From: Betaproteobacteria bacterium
GTDB lineage: Bacteria > Pseudomonadota > Gammaproteobacteria > Burkholderiales > Gallionellaceae
Direction of reading: 5' to 3'
Length of the DNA: 64,000 bases
Assembly: GCA_021413765.1 (NCBI GenBank)
Contig: JAIOPT010000011.1
Span: forward strand, 1 to 64,000
The notes below the pieces were generated by a model. It made no database searches, was not told the DNA's origin, and was given only the letters and a program-made list of their open reading frames with translations. Positions within the stretch are counted from its first letter, which is position 1, and the number at the start of each line of letters is the position of its first letter. Shown here one piece after another: positions 11,457 to 20,380 of this stretch. The translations under genes and the position numbers were made by a program.

Positions 11457-12608
11457 ATGCCCTCACTGCCCTTGCCATCCCCCGAAGCTCAGGCGCACAG
11501 CGATCAACTGCGTGATCTGATTCATCACGACATCAAGCGGCAAGGGGGATGGATCCCATTTTCGCGTTTCATGGAGTTGGCGTTATATGCACCGGGAATG
11601 GGCTATTACAGTGCCGGGGCGCGCAAGTTCGGCGCAGCTGGGGATTTTGTTACCGCGCCGGAAATTTCTTCTCTATTTGGCCGAACATTGGCGCGACAAT
11701 TAGTTGAAATAATGGCGCAAAGCACCCCGCATATTATTGAACTTGGCGCGGGTAGCGGCAAGCTGGCTGTTGATATATTGAGCGAGCTGGAACGCCAGAA
11801 TAGTCTGCCCGAACGTTATGACATCCTGGAAGTCAGCGCTGACTTGCGTGAGCGGCAACAAGCATTGCTGCAAGCGCGCTTGCCCCATTTAATTGACCGC
11901 GTGCATTGGCTGGATGCGCCCCCAGACAGCATTTCTGGCGTGCTTGTCGCCAACGAAGTGCTCGATGCGCTGCCAGTGCATCTGGTGCATTGGACTGATG
12001 CGAATATTGTTGAACGCGGCGTGGCGAGCGAGGGGAAAAACTTTGTGTGGCAGGAACGTCTGCCGGATAGCGCAATGTTGCTGGAAATTGCCCAACAGAT
12101 CAAAGTGCCTGATGGCACCCTTAGTGATATGTCGCTTGCCGTACGTGGATTGGTCAGCAGCCTGAGCGAGCGCTTGCATCAAGGCATGCTGCTTTTCATT
12201 GACTATGGTTTTGGCGCGCGTGAGTATTACCATCCGCAGCGCACACAAGGCACGCTCATGTGTCACTACCGTCATCATGCACATGATGACCCGTTCTTCT
12301 TGCCCGGCTTGCAGGACATTACCGCGCATGTAGATTTCACCGCCGTAGCGGAAGCAGCCATTGATGCAGGATTGCATTTGTATGGTTATACAACGCAAGC
12401 CTATTTCCTGATTAATGGCGGAATTACTGGTTTACTAGCAGAAACCGATTCTGAAAATATTCGCGACTACCTTCCACTTTCTGCGCAACTGCAAAAGCTG
12501 ACTAGCCCTGCCGAGATGGGTGAGTTGTTTAAAGTAATTGCTCTGGGCAAGGGAGTGAATATGCCTCTATGTGGATTTGTGTCAGGTGATAAATCACGTT
12601 TATTATAA
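11457..12608 (+). CDS. MidA/NDUFAF7-like class I SAM-dependent methyltransferase
   Basis: A 383-residue protein. The N-terminal DLIHHDIKRQGGWIPFSRFMELALYAPGMGYYS is cut here to its recognisable parts: WIPFSRFMELALY and GMGYYSAGARKFG. The SAM-binding stretch IIELGAGSGKLAVDIL follows, with VLVANEVLDALPVH further on. This is the MidA (DUF185, COG1565) family, whose mitochondrial member NDUFAF7 methylates an arginine of a complex I subunit. The bacterial substrate is not established. The ATG at 11457 is the start consistent with the family. Frames starting earlier would run through the promoter shared with the pteridine reductase. Confidence 0.88.
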   Translation: MPSLPLPSPEAQAHSDQLRDLIHHDIKRQGGWIPFSRFMELALYAPGMGYYSAGARKFGAAGDFVTAPEISSLFGRTLARQLVEIMAQSTPHIIELGAGSGKLAVDILSELERQNSLPERYDILEVSADLRERQQALLQARLPHLIDRVHWLDAPPDSISGVLVANEVLDALPVHLVHWTDANIVERGVASEGKNFVWQERLPDSAMLLEIAQQIKVPDGTLSDMSLAVRGLVSSLSERLHQGMLLFIDYGFGAREYYHPQRTQGTLMCHYRHHAHDDPFFLPGLQDITAHVDFTAVAEAAIDAGLHLYGYTTQAYFLINGGITGLLAETDSENIRDYLPLSAQLQKLTSPAEMGELFKVIALGKGVNMPLCGFVSGDKSRLL

Positions 12609-12758
12609 AAATATTTATATTGGATGGACACGCCAGCGGGATGTCGGGTTATCAGCCAACGGGTGAAGGATTCGTCTTTAATTTTCGGAGCCCGTATGTT
12701 TTATCAAACACCCTGATTTTGGATCTATACTGCATCTAAATAATTCTTGTAAGACACA

Positions 12759-13238
12759 ATGATGAAGCCACATAACCTGTTAATCTTTCTGTGTGCTGGT
12801 TATATCAGCTGGGCACAGGCGGAAATATATAAATCAGTCGATGCTGATGGGCATGTGACTTATTCCAGCGCACCTACAAAAGGCTCCAAAAAAATTGATC
12901 TGGGACCACTGACTATCGTGCCGTCTCCTGCGCGCGTACACAATGACGCTGCACCTTCTGATTCTCTTAAGGTAGATGCGGCTACACAGAAAAACCGCGA
13001 TAACTTGCGTCGCAAAATACTTGAAGAAGAATTATCAACAGAAAAAAAGCTGGTCGAAGAAGCTCGCCAGAACCTGATGAATGGGAAAGAACATCCGGAA
13101 TCCCTAAAGGACAAAGATGGTAAAGGCTACCGAAATGCGGCCAAAGATGAAGAAAATATAAAAGTCTTGCAGTGGCAGGTAACATTACATGAGAAGAATG
13201 TCGAAGCGCTTAAGACTGAACTGCTCAAACTCAAGTAA
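12759..13238 (+). CDS. DUF4124-domain exported protein
   Basis: A 159-residue protein with a signal peptide (residues 1-21, ending WAQA). A DUF4124 domain follows directly (EIYKSVDADGHVTYSSAPTKG, residues 22-42 plus flank). The rest is a charged helical, probably coiled-coil region (RRKILEEELSTEKKLVEEA). DUF4124 proteins are common exported betaproteobacterial and gammaproteobacterial proteins of unknown function. The gene stands alone, converging on topA. Confidence 0.85.
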   Translation: MMKPHNLLIFLCAGYISWAQAEIYKSVDADGHVTYSSAPTKGSKKIDLGPLTIVPSPARVHNDAAPSDSLKVDAATQKNRDNLRRKILEEELSTEKKLVEEARQNLMNGKEHPESLKDKDGKGYRNAAKDEENIKVLQWQVTLHEKNVEALKTELLKLK

Positions 13239-13342
13239 TTATCGTATATTGTGGGGATAAATTTGCTGAAGATTTCATATTCTGGCTCTGATTTCAAGAC
13301 CAAGAGTGGTTTTTTGGGTGCTGGTTCAGCATAACGAATATC

Positions 13343-15976
13343 TTATTTCTTGGTCGCGGATTTTTTCGGAGCGGCTGCCTTTTTCGGAGCGGCTGCCTTT
13401 TTCGGAGCGGCTGCCTTTTTCGGAGCGGCTGCCTTTTTCGGAGCGGCTGCCTTTTTCGGAGCAGCTGCCTTTTTCGGAGTAACTGCCTTTTTCGGAGCGG
13501 CAGGTTTTTTCTTGGTTGTGGCTTTCTTCAGAGATGGCCCTTTTGCCACACGTTCTGCCAGTAGCGCCAAACCTTCTTGCAATGTAATTTCTTCCGGGGA
13601 TATGTCTTTAGGCAGAGTGGCGTTAACCTTCCCATGTCTTACGTATGGCCCATAGCGACCATTGCAGACCTCCACCGGCTTTTGGTCTTCCGGATGCGCA
13701 CCCAGTTCCCGTAACACAGTATTGGAAGTTCTTGCCTCTGCTAATAATGCTACTGCGCGTTCTAATTGCATGGTGAAAACACTGTCGCCCTTGGGAATGG
13801 ATTTAAATTTTCCATCATGCCCGACATAAGGGCCGAAGCGTCCAATGTTGACGATAATTTTCTTTCCACTTTCCGGGTGGAGTCCCAATTCTTTGGGCAG
13901 TTGCAGCAATTGCGTGGCAGCAGCGAGGTCTGCATTGTCTGGAGGTAATTCCTTTGGCCAGGAAATGCGCTTCGGTTTTGTTTTGGAACCTGCCTCTACT
14001 TCACCGAGTTGTATGTAATAGCCATAAGGACCGCGCAACAATAATACCGGCAGGCCACTGACTGGATCACTCCCCAGCTCCTTGCGCGCTTCCCCGGTAT
14101 CAGCTTCAGCTGTGAGGTTGCGCGTGTAGTCGCACTCCGGGTAGGCTGTGCAGCCAATGAAGTTGCCACGTTTTCCCAAGCGGGTAGCTAAAGGCTTGCC
14201 ACACTTTGGGCAGGCTTCGTCGATTAGTTCTTGTGTTACATCTTTACGCTCGATGTTCTTTTTATCTTGTATAAGCGCAGCGAAGGGATGCCAGAAATCG
14301 TTCAATACCGGTATCCAATCGCGCTTGCCATCGGAAATCTCATCCAACTCATCTTCCATTTGCGCAGTAAATCCGTAATCGACATAGCGCGTAAAATGTT
14401 CGGTGAGGAAACGTATAACAACACGCCCGACGTCGGTTGGCTTGAATCGTTTTTTGTCCAATATTGCATATTCACGAGCTTGTAGCGTGGAAATGATGCT
14501 GGCATAAGTTGAGGGGCGCCCGATGCCATGCTCTTCTAAAGTTTTAACTAAGCTAGCTTCGGAAAATCGCGGTGGCGGCTGGGTAAAATGCTGCTCACCA
14601 TACAGCTTGTCAAGAGGAATGGTCTCTCCCTCTTCCAAGGGTGGCAATTTTTTGTTTTCTTCTTCTTCGCTATCATCCGTGCTTTCTTGATAGACAGCGA
14701 TAAAGCCAGGAAATATGAGGGTTTGGCCGCTGGCACGAAACAGGGTGTCATCCCCACCGAGGCGAATATCAAGGCTGACCGTATCGAAACGCGCGGGAGC
14801 CATCTGACATGCGAGAGTTCGCTTCCAGATCATTTCATAGAGCCGCGCTTGATCAATGGTGAGAAATTCCCGCATGCTCTCCGGGGTGCGAGCAATCGAG
14901 GTTGGCCGTATTGCTTCGTGAGCCTCCTGCGCATTCTTTGCTTTGCTTTTGTAGATAGGTGCAGTTTTAGGCAAATAGTCCGGGGCAAATTGTGCAGCGA
15001 TGTAATTACGTATTTCCTGCAGAGCTTCCTGTGCCAGCGTGACGGAATCGGTACGCATATAACTGATCAGTCCTACAGTTTGACCGCCGATGTCGATGCC
15101 TTCATAAAGCTGTTGGGCGATACGCATCGTGCGGTCAGTGGACATGCCTAGTTTGCGCGCTGCCTCCTGCTGCAGCGTGGAGGTCGTAAATGGAGCTGCG
15201 GCATGACGTTGCTTGGCTTTCTTTTCCACACGCACCACGCGCGGCGGCAATTTGGCCGCACTGATGTTGTCAAAAATTTTTTTGTATTCCATCTCGCTGC
15301 CTATACCCAGTTGCTCAAGTTTTTTCCCTTGATATTGGAATAGTTTGGCGGTAAATGGTTGGCTATTCTTCTGGCTATCGAGATGCACTGTCCAATATTC
15401 CTGCGAGCGAAATGCCTCGATTTCTAATTCTCGTTCCACGATCAGGCGCAGCGCTGGACTCTGCACACGTCCGGCAGAAAGCCCTGGGCGTATTTTGCGC
15501 CATAGCAACGGCGAAAGGTTGAACCCCACCAAGTAATCCAGCGCACGTCGCGCCTGCTGCGCATTGACCAAGGGAATGGAAATTTCACGCGGATGCGCTA
15601 CTGCTTCGCGCACCGCAGACTGGGTGATTTCGTAGAATACTACGCGTTGCATGGATTTATTTTTTAAATTGCGCTTGCTTTTGAGCAGCTCAGCGACATG
15701 CCAGGCAATGGCTTCCCCTTCACGATCCGGGTCAGGTGCCAGATAGATGTGGTCTGCCTGAGCGGCGGCTTTGGCGATGGCGTCTACATGTTTGCTGTTT
15801 CGCGCAATGATTTCATACTGCATGGCAAAATCATGTTCAGTATCGATAGCCCCCGATTTGGGTATCAGGTCGCGTACATGTCCATAGGTCGCCAGTATCT
15901 CAAAATCTTTCCCCAGATATTTTTTCAGGGTGACGGCTTTGGCCGGGGATTCAACGATTAGTAGATTACTCGCCAT
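13343..15976 (-). CDS. topA: DNA topoisomerase I, with lysine/alanine repeat tail
   Basis: This type IA topoisomerase relaxes negative supercoils. The 877-residue protein has the Toprim motifs (LLIVESPAKA, and DPDREGEAIAWH at about 112), the active-site tyrosine in LISYMRTDS (about 314), and a four-cysteine zinc ribbon (CPKCGKP...GCTAYPECDY). Two to three Gly-rich C-terminal repeats follow (GPYGYYIQLG, GRFGPYVGHDGKF, GRYGPYVRHGKV). The last 60 or so residues are an unusual basic tail of repeated PKKAAA units ending SATKK, which resembles histone H1 tails and probably binds DNA nonspecifically. It is last in the minus-strand run lysM-dprA-smg-topA. Confidence 0.97.
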   Translation of the reverse strand: MASNLLIVESPAKAVTLKKYLGKDFEILATYGHVRDLIPKSGAIDTEHDFAMQYEIIARNSKHVDAIAKAAAQADHIYLAPDPDREGEAIAWHVAELLKSKRNLKNKSMQRVVFYEITQSAVREAVAHPREISIPLVNAQQARRALDYLVGFNLSPLLWRKIRPGLSAGRVQSPALRLIVERELEIEAFRSQEYWTVHLDSQKNSQPFTAKLFQYQGKKLEQLGIGSEMEYKKIFDNISAAKLPPRVVRVEKKAKQRHAAAPFTTSTLQQEAARKLGMSTDRTMRIAQQLYEGIDIGGQTVGLISYMRTDSVTLAQEALQEIRNYIAAQFAPDYLPKTAPIYKSKAKNAQEAHEAIRPTSIARTPESMREFLTIDQARLYEMIWKRTLACQMAPARFDTVSLDIRLGGDDTLFRASGQTLIFPGFIAVYQESTDDSEEEENKKLPPLEEGETIPLDKLYGEQHFTQPPPRFSEASLVKTLEEHGIGRPSTYASIISTLQAREYAILDKKRFKPTDVGRVVIRFLTEHFTRYVDYGFTAQMEDELDEISDGKRDWIPVLNDFWHPFAALIQDKKNIERKDVTQELIDEACPKCGKPLATRLGKRGNFIGCTAYPECDYTRNLTAEADTGEARKELGSDPVSGLPVLLLRGPYGYYIQLGEVEAGSKTKPKRISWPKELPPDNADLAAATQLLQLPKELGLHPESGKKIIVNIGRFGPYVGHDGKFKSIPKGDSVFTMQLERAVALLAEARTSNTVLRELGAHPEDQKPVEVCNGRYGPYVRHGKVNATLPKDISPEEITLQEGLALLAERVAKGPSLKKATTKKKPAAPKKAVTPKKAAAPKKAAAPKKAAAPKKAAAPKKAAAPKKAAAPKKSATKK
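13363..13506. repeat. Tandem 18-bp repeats in the 3' end of topA
   Basis: About eight tandem copies of an 18-bp unit close to TTTTTCGGAGCGGCTGCC (plus strand) encode the AAAPKK hexapeptide in the minus-strand topA frame. Inner copies are identical, while the outermost differ by one or two bases (GCAGCTGCC, GTAACTGCC). The unit is a multiple of three, so copy number can change without breaking the gene. Confidence 0.9.
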
Positions 15977-16003
15977 GATGGTATTTTTGTCTAATTTTAA
16001 TGT

Positions 16004-16459
16004 TTAATGTAAGTGACTGGAATCGGCTGGAGTAAGCAGATCTTCGACTATTAAAGGATCCAAGTCTTGACGTTGATTCCACAACACTATGAGAACGATC
16101 AGTTTGATTTTGTCCAGTGGCAAATTATCACGGTTCAATGCGACCGCGCGGTCGAGGATCATTTCCCGCTCAACGGGTGTGATTATCTTATTTTGTTCCC
16201 AAAACGTTAGAAAACATCGTGCTTCAAAGCTAATGCGGTTTATTTCTAAGTCGGCATAAAAGCGTCCATTACTATCATTAATGGTGGGGGGATAGTTTGC
16301 TTTGTTTAACTGTTCCAGGCCGGACAGCCAAGTCAGTGCCAGATGGATGTCCTCATCTTCGAATCCGGCAGCAGATAATTTGCGGGATAGCCTGTCTGAA
16401 TTGGGATAGCGACCAGCATGAAAATAACTTTCAAATAAAAACATTAAGATGTCAAACAT
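16004..16459 (-). CDS. smg: Smg family protein (DUF494)
   Basis: A 151-residue protein that starts MFDILMFLFESYFHAG, the hallmark of Smg/DUF494, and contains FEDEDIHLALTWLSGLEQL and ARCFLTFWEQNKIITPVEREMILDR-type family segments. The function of Smg is not established. In proteobacteria it is conserved between dprA and topA, as here, 27 bases upstream of topA and downstream of dprA, and it is presumably co-transcribed with them. Confidence 0.92.
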   Translation of the reverse strand: MFDILMFLFESYFHAGRYPNSDRLSRKLSAAGFEDEDIHLALTWLSGLEQLNKANYPPTINDSNGRFYADLEINRISFEARCFLTFWEQNKIITPVEREMILDRAVALNRDNLPLDKIKLIVLIVLWNQRQDLDPLIVEDLLTPADSSHLH

Positions 16460-16606
16460 AATGCCCCGATAAAAATTGATTGTAGGTAATTATTAAATTA
16501 GGAGTAATTAAACCAAGAGTAAGGGATTATGAGTAGTTATAGTTCTTTTTTTTTCTTCTTTTTTCTATGGGAAATGCTGTTTCACCAGATCTGAACAATT
16601 GCAATT

Positions 16607-17674
16607 TTAATTTATGCGTTGGTAAAGTCCACCTGGTAAAGTTGCGATGTTACCATCCAGCTCAAGTTGCAACAGGATGGCGGATAGCGCCCCAATCGTC
16701 AAGCCACTGCGCTGGCTCAAGCTGTCCATATCTACCGGATCGAAACCTAAATGCATTAATAAAGGATGTTCTTCGAGTATGGAAGGTTGCAGGGTCGGAC
16801 TGGTGGAGAAATGCCCCAGCTCCTCTAGAATGTCTTGCGCGCACTCTACCAGTTTAGCGCCCTGTTTGATCAAATGATGACATCCTTTCGTCTGTGGGGC
16901 GTGGATGGAACCGGGAATGGCGAAAACGTCTCGCCCTTGTTCCAAGGCCATACGGGCGGTAATTAATGAACCGCTTTGCAGAGAGGCTTCGACCACCAGA
17001 CACCCTAAGCTAAGGCCGCTGATGAGGCGATTGCGGCGCGGAAAATTTGCCGCGAGTGGCGGAGTTCCTAATGAAAACTCGGAAATCAATGCGCCTTCCT
17101 GCGCCAATCGGTGCGCCAGTTGACGGTTGGCGGCAGGGTAAACTTTATCTAGCCCAGTGCCAACTATGCCTATGCTGGAGCCGTACTCGCGCAACCCTCC
17201 GTGATGTGCTGCGGCGTCTATGCCATGCGCCATGCCACTGATAATACACAGTCCGGCAGCACTCGCTGCCTGCGCAAAAGCCTCCGCATTGCTTAACCCT
17301 TGTGGGGTGGCATTACGGCTGCCTACAACGGCGAGTGCCGGGTGGTTAAGCAATTCGAGTCGTCCTTTTACATACAGCAGTAATGGTGGGTCGGAAATAT
17401 TAAGCAGAGACTGCGGATAGTCAGGGTCTGCCAGTGTGACAATATGGTTGTGCGGATCAGCCAGCCAACTGGTAATAGGTGTTAGTGTTGCTTCGTCCCA
17501 ACCTTGTGTGATGGTTGCCGCAATGACTGGCTGGACTACTTGCTGGAGAGTATGCGCCGGCGTGGCGAAAATTTGAGTGGGAGTACCGAAAGCATGTAAC
17601 AGACGACGCAAACCTTCATTGCCTAAGCCAGGAATCTGGTTCAGGGCAAGCCATGACGCAAGTTCAGCGTCCAT
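16607..17674 (-). CDS. dprA: DNA processing protein DprA
   Basis: DprA binds incoming single-stranded DNA and loads RecA during natural transformation. The 355-residue protein has an N-terminal helical domain (LNQIPGLGNEGLRRLL). The Rossmann-like core follows with AVVGSRNATPQG, ISGMAHGIDAAAHHG, GTGLDKVYPAANR, FPRRNRLISGLS and FAIPGSI. A C-terminal winged-helix region ends in VDMDSLSQRSGLTIGALSAILLQLELDG. All family motifs are present and the length is normal. It sits 11 bases downstream of the LysM protein gene. Competence genes beyond the pilus motors are not visible in this window. Confidence 0.95.
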   Translation of the reverse strand: MDAELASWLALNQIPGLGNEGLRRLLHAFGTPTQIFATPAHTLQQVVQPVIAATITQGWDEATLTPITSWLADPHNHIVTLADPDYPQSLLNISDPPLLLYVKGRLELLNHPALAVVGSRNATPQGLSNAEAFAQAASAAGLCIISGMAHGIDAAAHHGGLREYGSSIGIVGTGLDKVYPAANRQLAHRLAQEGALISEFSLGTPPLAANFPRRNRLISGLSLGCLVVEASLQSGSLITARMALEQGRDVFAIPGSIHAPQTKGCHHLIKQGAKLVECAQDILEELGHFSTSPTLQPSILEEHPLLMHLGFDPVDMDSLSQRSGLTIGALSAILLQLELDGNIATLPGGLYQRIN

Positions 17675-17685
17675 AGGTCGGGGAG

Positions 17686-18717
17686 TCAGGGCGTGAGCGC
17701 GCTATCCAACAATTCCACTGGTAGTTGGGTTCGCATCACCAGAGCGTAGGCTACTTTGTCAAAAGTACGGAATACAAATAACAGACCATAGCGCGTATCT
17801 GGCAGAGTAAGTGATTCCCCTTTTTCCTTTGTTACATCTCCCTTGCGATATAGTGCCAGTACATGGCCATTTTCAAGGCCATCACGAAGTCCCTTGTTGA
17901 GGGTTACGATGGAATGTTGGCCTGCTTGAGAAACGCCAGCATAAATAGAAATTACGCGTGCTGCAATTTGACTGTCTGGGACGCGGGGAACATAGCTTCC
18001 GGCAAGCTCATTGGAAGCTTTGATAAGTCGATCTCCCTTGCTAATTTCCTTAAGTGCCTTGACGATCTTAAGCGTGCTGATATCGGCGAATTTTTCGACC
18101 TCTGCATCACCCAAGTAAACCGCCTCGTACCCCAATATTTCCTTGCTATCTGGGTCAAGCAATGTTTTGCCCTGCTGGTAAATTTGCCACTTTTCCCCCT
18201 GGTCTTTGGATAGCCCTTTAACATATGCAATATCACCGCTACCCAGAAGGACGCGTTGCTCATGGGTGCCAACTATAGTTGGTGCGTTAGATAGCCCATG
18301 TTTTTCAATTATGAGCGGCCTGCTGAGGAAAGGTTCGATGGCACTAGCTGAAATACTGGGGATTGCATTATGTTCACTGCCTTGCACATGTACCCCGGGG
18401 GAAAGTTTCACCCTGTCAGATTTGACTGCCTCTTCGGTCTTTTTAATTTTACCTATATGCAGTGTACCGCTTGCACGATCCAAATAGACTACGTCACCGG
18501 GATAAATCCAGTGCGGATTTTTAATGGTGTCTTTGTTTAAGCCCCAAATTTTGGGCCATAGCCATGGATCTTTGAAAAACTTAGTGGAGATGTCCCACAG
18601 CGTATCCCCTTTCACTACAATGTGACTATCTGGTGCATTGTCATGAATTTTAACCGTATCAGCGAAGGCGAAGGTGGGCAATAAGCAGCAAATCAGCGAT
18701 ATAATAATCTTTTGCAT
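17686..18717 (-). CDS. Exported LysM-domain protein
   Basis: A 343-residue protein with a signal peptide (QKIIISLICCLLPTFAFA) and one LysM peptidoglycan-binding module at about 30-80 (VVKGDTLWDISTKFF, NPHWIYPGDVVYL). The remaining 260 residues show no familiar enzymatic motif. Homologues preceding dprA are typical in betaproteobacteria and are thought to act at the cell wall. I chose the ATG at 18717, which has GGAG five bases ahead and starts directly at the signal peptide. It is the first gene of the run leading to topA and is divergent from def. Confidence 0.88.
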   Translation of the reverse strand: MQKIIISLICCLLPTFAFADTVKIHDNAPDSHIVVKGDTLWDISTKFFKDPWLWPKIWGLNKDTIKNPHWIYPGDVVYLDRASGTLHIGKIKKTEEAVKSDRVKLSPGVHVQGSEHNAIPSISASAIEPFLSRPLIIEKHGLSNAPTIVGTHEQRVLLGSGDIAYVKGLSKDQGEKWQIYQQGKTLLDPDSKEILGYEAVYLGDAEVEKFADISTLKIVKALKEISKGDRLIKASNELAGSYVPRVPDSQIAARVISIYAGVSQAGQHSIVTLNKGLRDGLENGHVLALYRKGDVTKEKGESLTLPDTRYGLLFVFRTFDKVAYALVMRTQLPVELLDSALTP

Positions 18718-18841
18718 GGAAACTCCATTTTGCGTGGGAACCCAGTTTTTTAGAAGCCAGGCTGAGAGCGACAAGTATTGCACGACGTTCGTACAATATG
18801 TTCTAAATTCTGCCCCTAGTTATTTAAATTAGCAAGCATAT

Positions 18842-19345
18842 ATGGCAATTTTACAAATATTACAATATCCAGATATACGGCTACATACCGTCGCCGTGCC
18901 AGTGCCTGTAGTAACGGCTGCCACCCGCAACCTTATCTCTGATATGGCCGAAACAATGTATTCTGCGCCGGGAGTAGGTCTGGCTGCGACTCAGATAAAT
19001 GTACATCAACAGATTATTGTGATGGATATTTCTGAGACCCAGGATCAGTTGTTGGTATTCGTTAATCCGGAAATAATTGCCAATAGTGGAGAGAGCATGT
19101 ACGAAGAGGGCTGTTTGTCGGTTCCCGGGGTATATGAAAAAATTCGCCGCGCAGAACATGTCACCGTGCGCGCACTAAATAAGCATGGTGAATCTTTCAC
19201 GCTTGAAGCGGACGGGTTGCTGGCGATCTGTATTCAACATGAGATGGATCATCTTAAGGGAAAGGTGTTTGTTGAATATCTTTCGCAGCTCAAACAATCT
19301 CGTCTCCGAGCCAAGCTTAAAAAGCACCGCCGTGAAACGATGTAG
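18842..19345 (+). CDS. def: Peptide deformylase
   Basis: Removes the formyl group from nascent N-terminal methionine. The 167-residue protein has all three metal and active-site motifs: GVGLAATQI (about residue 44), EGCLSVPG (about 89, with the metal-binding cysteine) and HEMDHLKG (about 131, with two metal histidines and the catalytic glutamate). It is the first gene of def-fmt-rsmB, transcribed away from the lysM-dprA run. Confidence 0.97.
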   Translation: MAILQILQYPDIRLHTVAVPVPVVTAATRNLISDMAETMYSAPGVGLAATQINVHQQIIVMDISETQDQLLVFVNPEIIANSGESMYEEGCLSVPGVYEKIRRAEHVTVRALNKHGESFTLEADGLLAICIQHEMDHLKGKVFVEYLSQLKQSRLRAKLKKHRRETM

Positions 19346-19428
19346 ACAACTTGAAAATGTGTTCTTCAAATTACTGCGTTGAGTCATTAATCTTGAATGA
19401 AAGCCATGATTAATTTAAAGGGATCCCG

Positions 19429-20379
19429 ATAATCAACTCTTCTCTAAAGATCATTTTTGCCGGCACGCCAGACTTCGCCGCCACCGCACTAAAGGTGTTG
19501 CTGGCGCAACAATTTTCTGTGGTCGCGGTGTTAACACAGCCCGACAGGCCCGCTGGCCGAGGTATGCGACTCACAGCCAGCCCTGTCAAGCAACTTGCCT
19601 TGGCGAGTAACCTGCCCCTGCTTCAGCCTGCTTCATTAAAATCTGTCGATGTGCAACAAGAGCTTGCTAATTATGCGGCGGATGTAATGGTGGTTGCGGC
19701 TTATGGGCTAATACTGCCATCAGCGCTACTGCAGTTGCCACGTTATGGCTGTCTGAATATTCACGCTTCATTATTACCGCGTTGGCGCGGTGCGGCACCT
19801 ATTCAGCGCGCTATTCTGGCGGGTGACGACAAAACCGGTATCACCATTATGCAAATGGACGCAGGACTTGATACTGGCGATATTTTACTTAAAAAGGACT
19901 GCCCGATCACTGCGCATGACAGCACGCAAACATTGCATGCCAAATTGGCGAAGCTGGGCGCTGAAGCTATCGTCGAGGCACTGTGCTTGCTTGAGCAAGG
20001 GAAATTAAAGTCTGTGCCGCAGAATGCGGTCGAAGCAACTTATGCTGCCAAACTTAGCAAACCAGAAGCGTTAATTGACTGGTCAGAAAGTGCCACACAA
20101 ATAATGCGTGCGGTGCATGCTTACAACCCTTTCCCTATAGCATCTACAATTCTTAACGGGGTGCCAGTCAAAATCTGGCAGGCCAACGTGCGAGACGGGG
20201 CTGAAGGTGTAGCGGGAACTGTACTGGCTATAGAAAAGAACGGCATTATTGTGGCATGCGGTCAAGGAGCGTTATGCCTTGAAGTATTGCAACGCCAGAA
20301 TGCCAAAGCATTACCTGCGGTGCAGTTTATGCAGGGGTTTGCAGTGCACCCAGGCGACCGTTGCACTTCATTCCTTTGA
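19429..20379 (+). CDS. fmt: Methionyl-tRNA formyltransferase, apparently without a canonical start codon
   Basis: Formylates initiator Met-tRNA. Family motifs are KIIFAGTPDFAA at the N-terminus, TQPDRPAGRG, the catalytic region LNIHASLLPRWRGAAPIQ, and MDAGLDTGDIL. The frame is open from 19414 to 20379. Between its upstream stop at 19411 and a GTG at 19495 it contains no ATG, GTG or TTG. Starting at that GTG would remove the KIIFAGTPDFAA strand that builds the folate-binding fold. AAAGGG at 19417-19422 is a good Shine-Dalgarno sequence six bases before ATA at 19429 and nine before ATC at 19432, so I place the start at ATA (316 residues). A substitution from ATG, by mutation or sequencing error, is equally possible. 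Confidence 0.85.
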   Translation: MINSSLKIIFAGTPDFAATALKVLLAQQFSVVAVLTQPDRPAGRGMRLTASPVKQLALASNLPLLQPASLKSVDVQQELANYAADVMVVAAYGLILPSALLQLPRYGCLNIHASLLPRWRGAAPIQRAILAGDDKTGITIMQMDAGLDTGDILLKKDCPITAHDSTQTLHAKLAKLGAEAIVEALCLLEQGKLKSVPQNAVEATYAAKLSKPEALIDWSESATQIMRAVHAYNPFPIASTILNGVPVKIWQANVRDGAEGVAGTVLAIEKNGIIVACGQGALCLEVLQRQNAKALPAVQFMQGFAVHPGDRCTSFL

Positions 20380-20380
20380 C

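Noticed and set aside
13363-13506. Regular repeats as a CRISPR array
   Set aside because: The units are directly adjacent, without spacers, and encode the topA tail.
13350-13655. Plus-strand frame of repeated phenylalanine-glycine-alanine units
   Set aside because: It is only the other strand of the topA repeat tail.
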